From Bacillota bacterium (GTDB lineage: Bacteria > Bacillota > Clostridia > Christensenellales > UMGS416), in contig JAEYRA010000165.1 of assembly GCA_023409755.1 (NCBI GenBank), forward strand, positions 1 to 14,144: DNA of 14,144 bases. Reading direction: 5' to 3'. Numbering within the stretch: position 1 is the stretch's first letter; every line of letters begins with the position of its first letter. Positions 1 to 5,318 of the stretch are shown here, one piece after another. The notes under the pieces are model-generated. The model was not told the origin of the DNA and made no database searches. It worked only from the letters and a program-made list of their open reading frames with translations. Position numbers and translations under genes: made by a program.

Positions 1-225
1 CGCAACATGGTGCCGTTGCTGGTGCCGTTGTTCGTGTCGGCCTTCCGCCGGGCGGATGAGCTGGCGATGGCCATGGAGGCCCGCTGCTACCGGGGCGGCA
101 CGGGCCGCACCCGCATGAAGGTGCTGCGCTATACCCCTGTGGACCTGTGGGCCACGCTCGTCACGCTGGTGCTGGCCGCCGCCGTGGTGGCCGACCGGCT
201 GCTGGTGGCGGGGCCGCTGCTATAA
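1..225 (+). CDS. ecfT: Energy-coupling factor transporter transmembrane protein EcfT, 3' end only
   Basis: This reading frame enters from the left edge and ends at a TAA, giving the last 74 residues of a membrane protein. EcfT is the shared transmembrane scaffold of ECF vitamin/metal importers. It couples the EcfA/EcfA' ATPases to substrate-binding S components in the cytoplasmic membrane. What is seen is a hydrophobic start, then the segment 'RRADELAMAMEARCYRGG', which matches the second coupling-helix region of EcfT, and a final hydrophobic helix ('LWATLVTLVLAAAVVA'). The usual Ala-Arg-Gly of the coupling motif reads Ala-Arg-Cys here, a mild variant. In many Bacillota ecfA-ecfA'-ecfT lies beside truA, and truA is indeed found about 0.8 kb downstream, which supports the call. 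The N-terminus and any ecfA genes lie outside the window. Confidence 0.88.
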   Translation, partial: RNMVPLLVPLFVSAFRRADELAMAMEARCYRGGTGRTRMKVLRYTPVDLWATLVTLVLAAAVVADRLLVAGPLL

Positions 226-488
226 ACGAAGCAGGCAAAAGAAGGTGAGCGGACGGGGCGGAGATACTACCGCGCGATGGGGTTCCACCTGTTTGCCACC
301 AACGAGCGGAGGAAGGAGTGTTTCCGGGCCGATGGCGGCGCTACGGATTGGACAACCAAACTTCTGGGGCAAACTTCTGGGGCCCCACAAGGAGCGATTG
401 TTCCTCAGCGGCATTGGCACCGAGCGGCTTGTCTTCTGCTTTTACCCCGGAGAGTGACAGGCGTGTCAGCGCGGAAGGGGGCGACACG
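226..488. other. Intergenic leader between ecfT and the GNAT gene
   Basis: This 263-nt gap holds no convincing gene: the overlapping short frames have no recognisable protein features. It contains a perfect 13-bp tandem duplication at 358-383 and a 10-bp palindrome (378-387) inside it. A small inverted repeat, GACA-ggcg-TGTC, lies at about 455-466. No credible sigma-A promoter pair was found, so the downstream genes may be read from the ecf promoter or from one not recognised here. The spacing is unusual because ecfT and truA commonly lie close together. Confidence 0.5.
358..383 (+). repeat. Perfect 13-bp tandem repeat (two copies)
   Basis: AAACTTCTGGGGC occurs at 358-370 and again at 371-383 with no mismatch and no spacer. 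The second copy runs into a 10-bp palindrome (TGGGGCCCCA, 378-387), which extends imperfectly to 374-391. Two copies could arise from slippage or could be a paired binding site; nothing else supports a function. Confidence 0.85.
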
Positions 489-1007
489 GTGAAACTGGAG
501 ATTCGCCGGATGACGGAGGAGGACGCTGAGACCTACGGCGCCATCACGGCCCGGTCGTGGAAGGCTGCCTATAGGGGCATCGTGCCGGCAGACTATTTGA
601 AAACCATCACGCCGGAGCTGCGCACCTACCACTTCCGGCAATTCTATTGCCCGGGCAGCGGCGTGGAATACTACCTGGTGCAGGCGGTTGGCGATGACGC
701 CGGTGTGTTCTGCCTGCAGGCCGGCCGGGACGACCCCACCGGCCGTATGGGGGAGATTGGCGTGTTCTATTTTCTGCCGGCCTTTTGGGGCAGCGGGGCC
801 GCCGCGCCGGCCATGGCCTTTGCCCTGGACCACCTGCGGCAAAGGGGCTTTGATACGGCGATCCTGTGGGTGCTGGCTGGCAATGCTCGCGCCCGTCGTT
901 TTTATGAGAAGTGCGGCTTCGTCTCTGACGGGGCGGCCAAGGCAATCCATTTGGGCGTTGACCTCGCTGAGGTGCGCTATCGGAGGAACCTCACGGAGGG
1001 TCGATGA
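489..1007 (+). CDS. GNAT-family N-acetyltransferase
   Basis: This 172-residue protein is of normal length for a single-domain GNAT enzyme, which transfers an acetyl group from acetyl-CoA to an amine; the substrate is unknown. The N-terminal 'RSWKAAYRGIVPADYL' segment is typical of this GNAT subgroup. The acetyl-CoA site appears as 'FYFLPAFWGSGAAAPAM' (Q/RxxGxG/A-type loop), followed by 'ILWVLAGNARARRFYEKCGF', the conserved strand plus NxxARRFYEKxGF helix. I chose the GTG at 489 because the similarity begins there and a purine-rich AAGGGGG lies about 7 nt upstream. The open frame extends back to 318, but that extension has no domain content and crosses the tandem repeat. Its last bases overlap the truA start (ATGA), so the two are translationally coupled. 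The family call is firm; the substrate is unknown. Confidence 0.87.
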   Translation: MKLEIRRMTEEDAETYGAITARSWKAAYRGIVPADYLKTITPELRTYHFRQFYCPGSGVEYYLVQAVGDDAGVFCLQAGRDDPTGRMGEIGVFYFLPAFWGSGAAAPAMAFALDHLRQRGFDTAILWVLAGNARARRFYEKCGFVSDGAAKAIHLGVDLAEVRYRRNLTEGR

Positions 1008-1750
1008 CCAACATCAAGCTCATCATTGAATACGACGGCGCGGCCTACGGCGGCTGGCAGAGCCAGATCAACGCGCCTACGGTGCAGGATGCCGTACGGG
1101 CGGCGCTGCGCTCCGTCACTGGGGAGGACACCACCGTCTTCGGCGCGGGCCGCACCGACAGCGGCGTGCACGCCCTGGGGCAGGTGGCCAACTTCCGCAC
1201 GGCGTCGACGATGGCACCTGAGCGCTTTTCGGTGGCCCTCAACACCCACCTGCCGGCGGACATCCGGGTGAAGGACTCCCGCGCCGTGCCGGAAGGATTC
1301 CATGCCCAGTTTTCAGCCTGCGGCAAGCGGTACCGCTACACGCTGTGCATGAGCCGCCAGGGAACGGCCCTGCGCCGGGGGACAAGCTGGCACGTGCCGG
1401 GGGGCCTCCACTTACCCGCCATGGAGGAAGCTGCCGCGCTCATCCTTGGCACCCACGATTTTTCGGCCTTTCAATCGGCGGGCAGCCGGGTGCGCAACAC
1501 CGTTCGCACGGTGACGCGCAGCGAACTCACGCAAGAGGGCGAATTCCTTCACTATGACGTGGCCGCCGATGGGTTCCTCTATAACATGGTACGAATCCTC
1601 ACGGGTACGCTGGTGCAGTGCGGACGTGGCAAGATTGCCCCCCAGGCGGTGGCGGCGTTGCTCCATGGCGGCAGCAGGGAGGGGGCGGGCCCCACCGCGC
1701 CGGCCCACGGCCTGTGCCTGGTGGAGGTATTCTATCCCCAAGGGCTGTAA
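1004..1750 (+). CDS. truA: tRNA pseudouridine(38-40) synthase TruA
   Basis: TruA converts uridines 38, 39 and 40 of the tRNA anticodon arm to pseudouridine in the cytoplasm. The protein is 248 residues, the normal length. The N-terminus 'IIEYDGAAYGGWQSQ' is the classical opening strand. 'FGAGRTDSGVHALGQVANF' carries the catalytic Asp (residue 52) in the RTDxGVHA motif. Later segments 'YRYTL', 'GTHDFSAFQSAGS' and 'GFLYNMVRILTGTLVQCGRG' match the conserved C-terminal half. The ATG overlaps the GNAT stop codon (ATGA at 1004-1007), with GGAGG-like sequence (GGAGGG) just upstream. In many Bacillota truA sits after ecfT and before rplM-rpsI. Here the GNAT gene intervenes and no ribosomal protein genes follow. 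Confidence 0.97.
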   Translation: MTNIKLIIEYDGAAYGGWQSQINAPTVQDAVRAALRSVTGEDTTVFGAGRTDSGVHALGQVANFRTASTMAPERFSVALNTHLPADIRVKDSRAVPEGFHAQFSACGKRYRYTLCMSRQGTALRRGTSWHVPGGLHLPAMEEAAALILGTHDFSAFQSAGSRVRNTVRTVTRSELTQEGEFLHYDVAADGFLYNMVRILTGTLVQCGRGKIAPQAVAALLHGGSREGAGPTAPAHGLCLVEVFYPQGL

Positions 1751-1751
1751 G

Positions 1752-1764
1752 GGCGCTATGCGCC
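1752..1764 (+). other. Short GC hairpin after truA
   Basis: GGCGC (1752-1756) and GCGCC (1760-1764) form a 5-bp stem with a TAT loop directly after the truA stop. Only scattered T residues follow, so this is at best a weak terminator. It lies just upstream of the next promoter, as a similar hairpin does before proA. Confidence 0.35.
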
Positions 1765-1777
1765 GCTTGGTTCTGCG

Positions 1778-1786
1778 TGGTATAAT
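1778..1786 (+). promoter_or_regulatory. Extended -10 promoter for the PlsC/CPBP pair
   Basis: TGGTATAAT gives a consensus TATAAT (1781-1786) preceded by TG at the extended -10 position. No good -35 hexamer is found 16-18 nt upstream, which is tolerated by extended -10 promoters. Transcription should begin near 1793, leaving a leader of about 100 nt before the chosen acyltransferase start at 1897. Confidence 0.6.
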
Positions 1787-1896
1787 GAGCAGGATTTGCG
1801 GCAGACGATGTGCCCCACGACCGGTTTAAGCGGCGGAGGGGGCTTCTGTGTGCCCGGGGGTGGGACCCCATGGCTGTGTGTAGGAGGTTGACCCAC

Positions 1897-2622
1897 ATGA
1901 AGGGGAGCAAGCGGTTTTTCGGGCCGTTCTATCGGTTTTGCCGGGGCCTGTGGCGCTTGACGCACCGGCGGCTGCCAGTGCATGGGCTGGAGCATATCGT
2001 GTGTGAACCGGCGGTGTTCATCGGCCGTCACCAGGACCTGTACGGCCCGGTGGAGATCATGGCCTGGGTTCCGCTGCGCCTGAGGGTGTGGGCGCTGTCG
2101 TGCTTCACCGACCGGCAGGAGTGCTACCAGCACTTTTCGAGTTACACCTTCCACGTGCGCAAGGGGTACCCCCTGCCCGTCGCCCGCCTCATTGCCGCTG
2201 TCATCAGCCCCTTTGTAACGATGCTGCTGCATTCCATGGGGGCCATCCCGGTTCACCGCGGAAAGCGGGAGATCATGGACACCTTCCGCCGCAGCGTACA
2301 GGCCCTGAGCGAGGGCGAGAGCCTGTTGGTGATGCCCGAGCGAGACTACACCAACGAGGACGCCGACGCGGGCGAGATGTACACCGGTTTTGTGCAGTTG
2401 GCACGGCTCTACCACCGTACGACCGGCAAGGGGCTGCATTTCTACCCCATCTATCCCTCGCGGCTGGATGGCGCACTGTTTGTGGAGCAACCCGTCGTCT
2501 TCAACCCTGACAACGACTACCGCGCTGAGCGGGAGCGCATCCTCGCTGAGCTGCAGAGCCGCCTGTCCCGTTCCACCGTCCTGCGGGATTTCCAGTCCGC
2601 CACCGACGACACCAGCGCCTGA
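1897..2622 (+). CDS. PlsC-like 1-acyl-sn-glycerol-3-phosphate acyltransferase family protein
   Basis: This 241-residue protein resembles the PlsC/LPLAT family, which acylates lysophosphatidate or related lysolipids at the membrane. The visible family blocks are a His box in 'FIGRHQDLYGPVEIM' (His45), block II 'MGAIPVHRGK' (about 115-124), block III 'VMPERDYTNED' (about 146-156) and 'GEMYTGFVQLA' (about 159-169). The canonical HX4D dyad is altered: Asp is at H+2 (HQD) and the H+5 position is Gly, so the acceptor or catalytic arrangement may differ. ATG 1897 is preferred because AGGAGG lies at 1882-1887, 9 nt upstream. The frame can be extended to a GTG at 1810, but without a ribosome site or family similarity. 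It lies 31 nt before the CPBP gene, probably in one operon. Family-level call only. Confidence 0.8.
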   Translation: MKGSKRFFGPFYRFCRGLWRLTHRRLPVHGLEHIVCEPAVFIGRHQDLYGPVEIMAWVPLRLRVWALSCFTDRQECYQHFSSYTFHVRKGYPLPVARLIAAVISPFVTMLLHSMGAIPVHRGKREIMDTFRRSVQALSEGESLLVMPERDYTNEDADAGEMYTGFVQLARLYHRTTGKGLHFYPIYPSRLDGALFVEQPVVFNPDNDYRAERERILAELQSRLSRSTVLRDFQSATDDTSA

Positions 2623-2653
2623 TGCCGGCGTGAACCGATTGGGGAGGGGTACG

Positions 2654-3646
2654 ATGAAGAAGTGGTTTTCCATCCGTGACAGCGGCTGGTTGTCACTGTG
2701 CTTCGTGGTGTGGACGTTGATAGCCAGCACGCCGCTGGGCATTGTACTGGTGCTGCCCAGCATGCTCCACTGGGACATCAACCCATATGTCATGTATCTG
2801 GCCATCGGTGTGAGTGAGCTGCTGCTCATCGTCCCCCTGGTCGTTTACATGAGACTGCGGAATATCCCGCTGAAGGCATTGCTGGGTAACCGGGTCACGG
2901 CGGTGCAGAAAGTGCTGGGCACGGTGCTGGGCGCGGTGATGTCCGGGGCCGTGATGGGTCTTAACCAGATTATGGCCACGCTCTTCACCTGGTGGGGCAT
3001 GCCCCCGGTGGATCAATCCTTCCTCGTGCCGCAGAGCTGGGGCTTGGCTCTGGCGGGTCTGGTGGCCGTCGGCATCACCGCCGGCGTTGTGGAGGAACCG
3101 ATCTTCCGCGGGGTGGTGCTGCGGGGCATGGGCACGGTGTGGGATCGGCGCAAGGCCATCTGCCTGACGGCGTTGGCGTTTTCGCTCATCCACATGGATC
3201 TGGTCGGTGCGCCGTCCCGGTTCGTGGTGGGGGTGCTGCTGGGCATGTTGGCCTGGCGCAGCGGCTCCATCGTGCCGGGTGTGTTTGCCCATGCCGGCTA
3301 CAACGGCGCGGCGCTGCTGCTGGCCTTTCTCTCTACCCGCTACTTCCCAAGTTTCACCGTGCTGCCGGGTCTGCCCGCCATGTCGGAGGATCTCGGTGCC
3401 ATCGTGACGTGGCTGGTATTGAGCCTGCCCTTCGCCGTGCTGCTTTTCGCGTTCTGGGGGATGTTCCGCCGTGCTTGCCGCACACCGGGTTGGCGGTCCG
3501 AGCCCGCGCCCCACGCGACCGAGGCTTACGCCAGCCTGCCGTGGTGGCTGTTGGGGCTGGTCGTGTTCGCCATGACGGCATTGACGACCGTCTCCCAGTG
3601 GGCGCTGCCCTGGCTGGAGAAGATGTCCGGAAGCCTGGGAGGATGA
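2654..3646 (+). CDS. CPBP (Abi/CAAX-type) family intramembrane metalloprotease
   Basis: This is a 330-residue multi-pass membrane protein. CPBP proteins are integral membrane glutamate-type proteases related to eukaryotic Rce1; bacterial members have roles in bacteriocin self-immunity, peptide processing or protein anchoring. All signature residues are visible: motif 1 'GVVEEPIFRGVVLRG' (Glu147, Glu148, Arg152), motif 2 'AFSLIHM' (Phe176, His180) and motif 3 'FAHAGYNGAA' (His213, Asn217). Hydrophobic helices flank them, with more membrane segments at about 12-35, 45-66 and 84-112 and two near the C-terminus. The ATG at 2654 is chosen because GGGGAGGGG (2641-2649) lies just upstream; the frame remains open to 2390, inside the previous gene. 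It is likely cotranscribed with the acyltransferase. No bacteriocin precursor is seen nearby, so the substrate is unknown. Confidence 0.9.
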   Translation: MKKWFSIRDSGWLSLCFVVWTLIASTPLGIVLVLPSMLHWDINPYVMYLAIGVSELLLIVPLVVYMRLRNIPLKALLGNRVTAVQKVLGTVLGAVMSGAVMGLNQIMATLFTWWGMPPVDQSFLVPQSWGLALAGLVAVGITAGVVEEPIFRGVVLRGMGTVWDRRKAICLTALAFSLIHMDLVGAPSRFVVGVLLGMLAWRSGSIVPGVFAHAGYNGAALLLAFLSTRYFPSFTVLPGLPAMSEDLGAIVTWLVLSLPFAVLLFAFWGMFRRACRTPGWRSEPAPHATEAYASLPWWLLGLVVFAMTALTTVSQWALPWLEKMSGSLGG

Positions 3647-3670
3647 CGCCCAGGAAGAAACGATAAACGA

Positions 3671-3701
3671 CGGCGCTCCGGACTGGCGGTTTGGAGCGCC
3701 G
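3671..3701 (+). other. Inverted repeat between the CPBP gene and proA
   Basis: CGGCGCTCC (3671-3679) pairs perfectly with GGAGCGCCG (3693-3701) around a 13-nt loop. No T tract follows, so a simple intrinsic terminator is unlikely. The right arm ends 5 nt before the TATAAT of the proA promoter, so as DNA it covers the spacer and -35 zone and could be an operator. It may also act as a weak terminator or mRNA 3'-end stabiliser for the upstream pair. Confidence 0.5.
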
Positions 3702-3706
3702 CGCTG

Positions 3707-3712
3707 TATAAT
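3707..3712 (+). promoter_or_regulatory. -10 box of the proA promoter
   Basis: A consensus TATAAT lies 31 nt upstream of the proA start. The hexamer 17 nt upstream (TGGCGG, 3684-3689) is a poor -35 and lies in the loop of the inverted repeat. Transcription should begin near 3719, giving a leader of only about 24 nt. Confidence 0.5.
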
Positions 3713-3742
3713 AACCAGAATACCAACCGAGGAGGGCTCCCC

Positions 3743-5023
3743 ATGGCGCAGGATGTGCGGACGTTGGCCCAGCGGGCCAGAAATGCGGCGATCGAACTGT
3801 CACTGACGGACAACGACCGTCGGGGCGCTGCCCTACGCGCGGCTGCTGACCGGCTGGAAGGGGAACGTGAAGCCATTTTCGCCGCCAATGCCGAGGACCT
3901 TACCCGCAGCGAGGCCGAGGGGTTGGCCGCGCCGCTCCTAAAGCGCCTGCGCTTTGATGAGAAGAAGCTGGCCCAGGTGTGCGAAGGCTTGCGCCAGTTG
4001 GCCGCCATGCCCGATCCGCTGGGGCGTACACTCTACGCCTGCGAGCTGGACGACGGCCTGCGGCTTTACCGTCAGACGTCGAGCATCGGCGTCATCGGCG
4101 TCATCTTTGAGTCGCGGCCCGACGCCCTGGTGCAGATCTCCGGTCTGTGCTTGAAGAGTGGCAACGCCGTGCTGCTAAAAGGCGGGCGGGAGGCTGTGAG
4201 CACCAACCGGGCGCTCTTTGCGGCGTTGGATACCGCCGCCCAGGGCGTGGGCATCCCCGCAGGCTGGGCTGGCTTGCTGGAGACCCGGCAGGACGTGGAC
4301 GAGATGCTGGGGCAGGATGGGTTCATCGACCTCATCATTCCCCGGGGTTCCAACGCCTTCGTGCGTTACATCATGGACCACACGCACATCCCGGTGATGG
4401 GCCACGCCGACGGCATCTGCCACGTTTACGTGGACGCGGCGGCTGAGGTTGACATGGCCGTGGCGGTGGCGCTGGATAGCAAGATCCAAAGCGTGGCCAC
4501 CTGCAACGCTGCCGAGACGCTGCTGGTGCACACCGCCGTCGCCCCGGCCTTCCTGCCGGCATTGGCCGAGGCCTGCCGTGGGGCCGGCGTGGCGCTGCGC
4601 GGCTGTGCCCGCACAGCGGCACTCATCGCGGTGGAGCCGGCCACTGAGGAGGACTGGGGGACCGAGTACCTGGATTACATCCTTTCGATCAAGGTGGTGG
4701 ACAGCCTGGACGAGGCCATTGCCCACATCAACCGGTACGGCTCCCACCACACCGACGCCATCGTGACGAGTGACGGGGCGGCTGCCGAGCGGTTCCTGAC
4801 GATGGTGGACTCGGCCGGCGTCTACCACAATTGCTCCACCCGTTTTGCCGATGGGTTCAACTACGGCTTGGGGGCGGAGGTTGGCATCAGCACTGGCAAG
4901 CTGCATGCCCGTGGTCCGGTGGGGCTGGAGGGACTGCTCAGCTATAAGTACAAACTCTACGGCCACGGCCAGCGCATGGCCGATTATGCGGCGGGCCGCC
5001 GCTTCACCCATCGCCCGCTGTAG
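3743..5023 (+). CDS. proA: Glutamate-5-semialdehyde dehydrogenase (gamma-glutamyl phosphate reductase)
   Basis: ProA reduces gamma-glutamyl phosphate to glutamate-5-semialdehyde with NADPH, the second step of proline synthesis, in the cytoplasm. The 426-residue length is normal. Family landmarks are 'IGVIGVIFESRPDALVQISGLCLKSGNAVLLKGG' broken over residues 115-148, 'DLIIPRGSNAFVRYI' (196-210), 'THIPVMGHADGICHVYVD' (214-231) and 'QSVATCNAAETLLVH', which carries the catalytic Cys254. The C-terminal 'GLGAEVGISTGKLHARGPVGLEGL' is also diagnostic. The start is supported by AGGAGG at 3730-3735, 7 nt upstream. The kinase partner proB, usually adjacent, is absent from both sides, and proA has its own promoter, so it appears to be a single-gene unit here. 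Confidence 0.97.
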   Translation: MAQDVRTLAQRARNAAIELSLTDNDRRGAALRAAADRLEGEREAIFAANAEDLTRSEAEGLAAPLLKRLRFDEKKLAQVCEGLRQLAAMPDPLGRTLYACELDDGLRLYRQTSSIGVIGVIFESRPDALVQISGLCLKSGNAVLLKGGREAVSTNRALFAALDTAAQGVGIPAGWAGLLETRQDVDEMLGQDGFIDLIIPRGSNAFVRYIMDHTHIPVMGHADGICHVYVDAAAEVDMAVAVALDSKIQSVATCNAAETLLVHTAVAPAFLPALAEACRGAGVALRGCARTAALIAVEPATEEDWGTEYLDYILSIKVVDSLDEAIAHINRYGSHHTDAIVTSDGAAAERFLTMVDSAGVYHNCSTRFADGFNYGLGAEVGISTGKLHARGPVGLEGLLSYKYKLYGHGQRMADYAAGRRFTHRPL

Positions 5024-5048
5024 CGCTTTACGCGTTCACCTGTGTAAT

Positions 5049-5066
5049 GATTTAACACGTTAAATC
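5049..5066. repeat. Perfect 8-bp inverted repeat with 2-nt centre (possible operator)
   Basis: GATTTAAC and GTTAAATC flank a central AC. Near-perfect dyads of this length and spacing are typical of dimeric repressor sites. As RNA, the 2-nt loop would be too tight to form fully. It lies 25 nt after the proA stop and about 125 nt upstream of the next promoter. Confidence 0.45.
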
Positions 5067-5114
5067 TGCATACTGTCATGACGATGAATTAAATGATGCC
5101 GCCGTACAGAAGGG

Positions 5115-5144
5115 TTGCAAACCGCGCAATTTCGTGGTTTGTAA
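5115..5144 (+). other. 12-bp stem-loop in the proA downstream region
   Basis: TTGCAAACCGCG (5115-5126) pairs with CGTGGTTTGTAA (5133-5144), allowing two G-T pairs, around a 6-nt loop. No T tract follows directly; TTTTA comes only about 12 nt later. It could be an mRNA 3'-end or processing structure for proA. Confidence 0.5.
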
Positions 5145-5171
5145 GGATGGTACCAGTTTTAGGCTTCCCCC

Positions 5172-5195
5172 CGGATTTGCAAAATCCGCTTGTAA
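5172..5195 (+). terminator. Weak hairpin terminator candidate before the lipoprotein promoter
   Basis: CGGATTT (5172-5178) and AAATCCG (5182-5188) form a perfect 7-bp stem with a GCA loop. The following CTTGTAATTTAT is only moderately T-rich. It immediately precedes and partly overlaps the -35 box at 5190, a common place to insulate a promoter from upstream transcription. Confidence 0.4.
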
Positions 5196-5218
5196 TTTAT
5201 GCAGAAACGTTTTAATAT
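5190..5218 (+). promoter_or_regulatory. Sigma-A-type promoter of the peptide-binding lipoprotein gene
   Basis: TTGTAA (5190-5195) and TAATAT (5213-5218) are separated by 17 nt. Both are fair matches to TTGACA and TATAAT, and the spacing is ideal. Transcription should start near 5225, leaving a structured leader of about 94 nt before the ATG at 5319. Confidence 0.6.
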
Positions 5219-5230
5219 AGATTCGATGTA

Positions 5231-5245
5231 TGAGTATGAATACTG
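5231..5245 (+). promoter_or_regulatory. Candidate operator, copy 1 (lipoprotein promoter)
   Basis: TGAGTATGAATACTG contains a perfect 5-bp dyad, AGTAT-ga-ATACT. It matches 14 of 15 positions of a site at 7144-7158 in the permease leader. It lies 13-27 nt downstream of the -10 box, where a bound repressor would block initiation or elongation. A partial reverse copy (TTCATACT, 5281-5288) lies further down the same leader. Confidence 0.5.
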
Positions 5246-5288
5246 TTGTCTGCTGGCGAGGTGGCCGGCGGATCGTGGTGTTCATACT
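5233..5288 (+). other. Nested stem structure in the lipoprotein mRNA leader
   Basis: AGTATGAA (5233-5240) pairs perfectly with TTCATACT (5281-5288). Inside this outer stem a 6-bp hairpin, GCTGGC (5252-5257) with GCCGGC (5264-5269), can form. The outer stem uses the left half of the shared 15-nt element. The structure ends 14 nt before the ribosome site, so it could influence translation or message stability. Confidence 0.45.
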
Positions 5289-5318
5289 TTATTACAAATA
5301 TCAGGAGGAGAGAACAAG

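Larger units (their letters stand above)
5024..5318. other. AT-rich intergenic region between proA and the peptide-binding lipoprotein gene
   Basis: This 295-nt region is clearly more AT-rich than the flanking genes and encodes no convincing protein. Reading left to right it holds an 18-nt inverted repeat (5049-5066), an 8-bp palindrome GTCATGAC (5075-5082), a 12-bp stem-loop (5115-5144), a 7-bp stem-loop (5172-5188), a promoter (5190-5218), a 15-nt element shared with the permease promoter (5231-5245), a nested stem structure (5233-5288) and a strong ribosome site (5303-5308). No known riboswitch class was recognised. Confidence 0.6.

Noticed and set aside
245..300. T-box-like antiterminator (GGTGGAACC...CGCGCGG) on the reverse strand
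   Set aside because: The match to the T-box core is broken, there is no stem I or specifier region, and no gene follows on that strand.
318..488. N-terminal extension of the GNAT protein to an ATG at 318
   Set aside because: The added 57 residues carry no GNAT similarity and run through the tandem repeat; the GTG at 489 has a good ribosome site.
1810..1896. Upstream GTG start for the acyltransferase
   Set aside because: No ribosome site, no family similarity in the extra 29 residues, and AGGAGG lies at the right distance from the ATG at 1897.
1756..2829. Long reverse-strand open frame (357 codons) opposite the acyltransferase gene
   Set aside because: It is the antisense shadow of a clear GC-rich gene, has no recognisable domain, and its composition is rich in His, Gln and Pro as expected from antisense reading.
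4175..5011. Reverse-strand open frame of 278 codons opposite proA
   Set aside because: proA is unmistakable on the + strand; the antisense frame shows no domain and is a by-product of high GC.
5199..5318. Upstream ATG start for the binding lipoprotein
   Set aside because: It would bury the signal peptide 40 residues inside the protein and would start inside the promoter.
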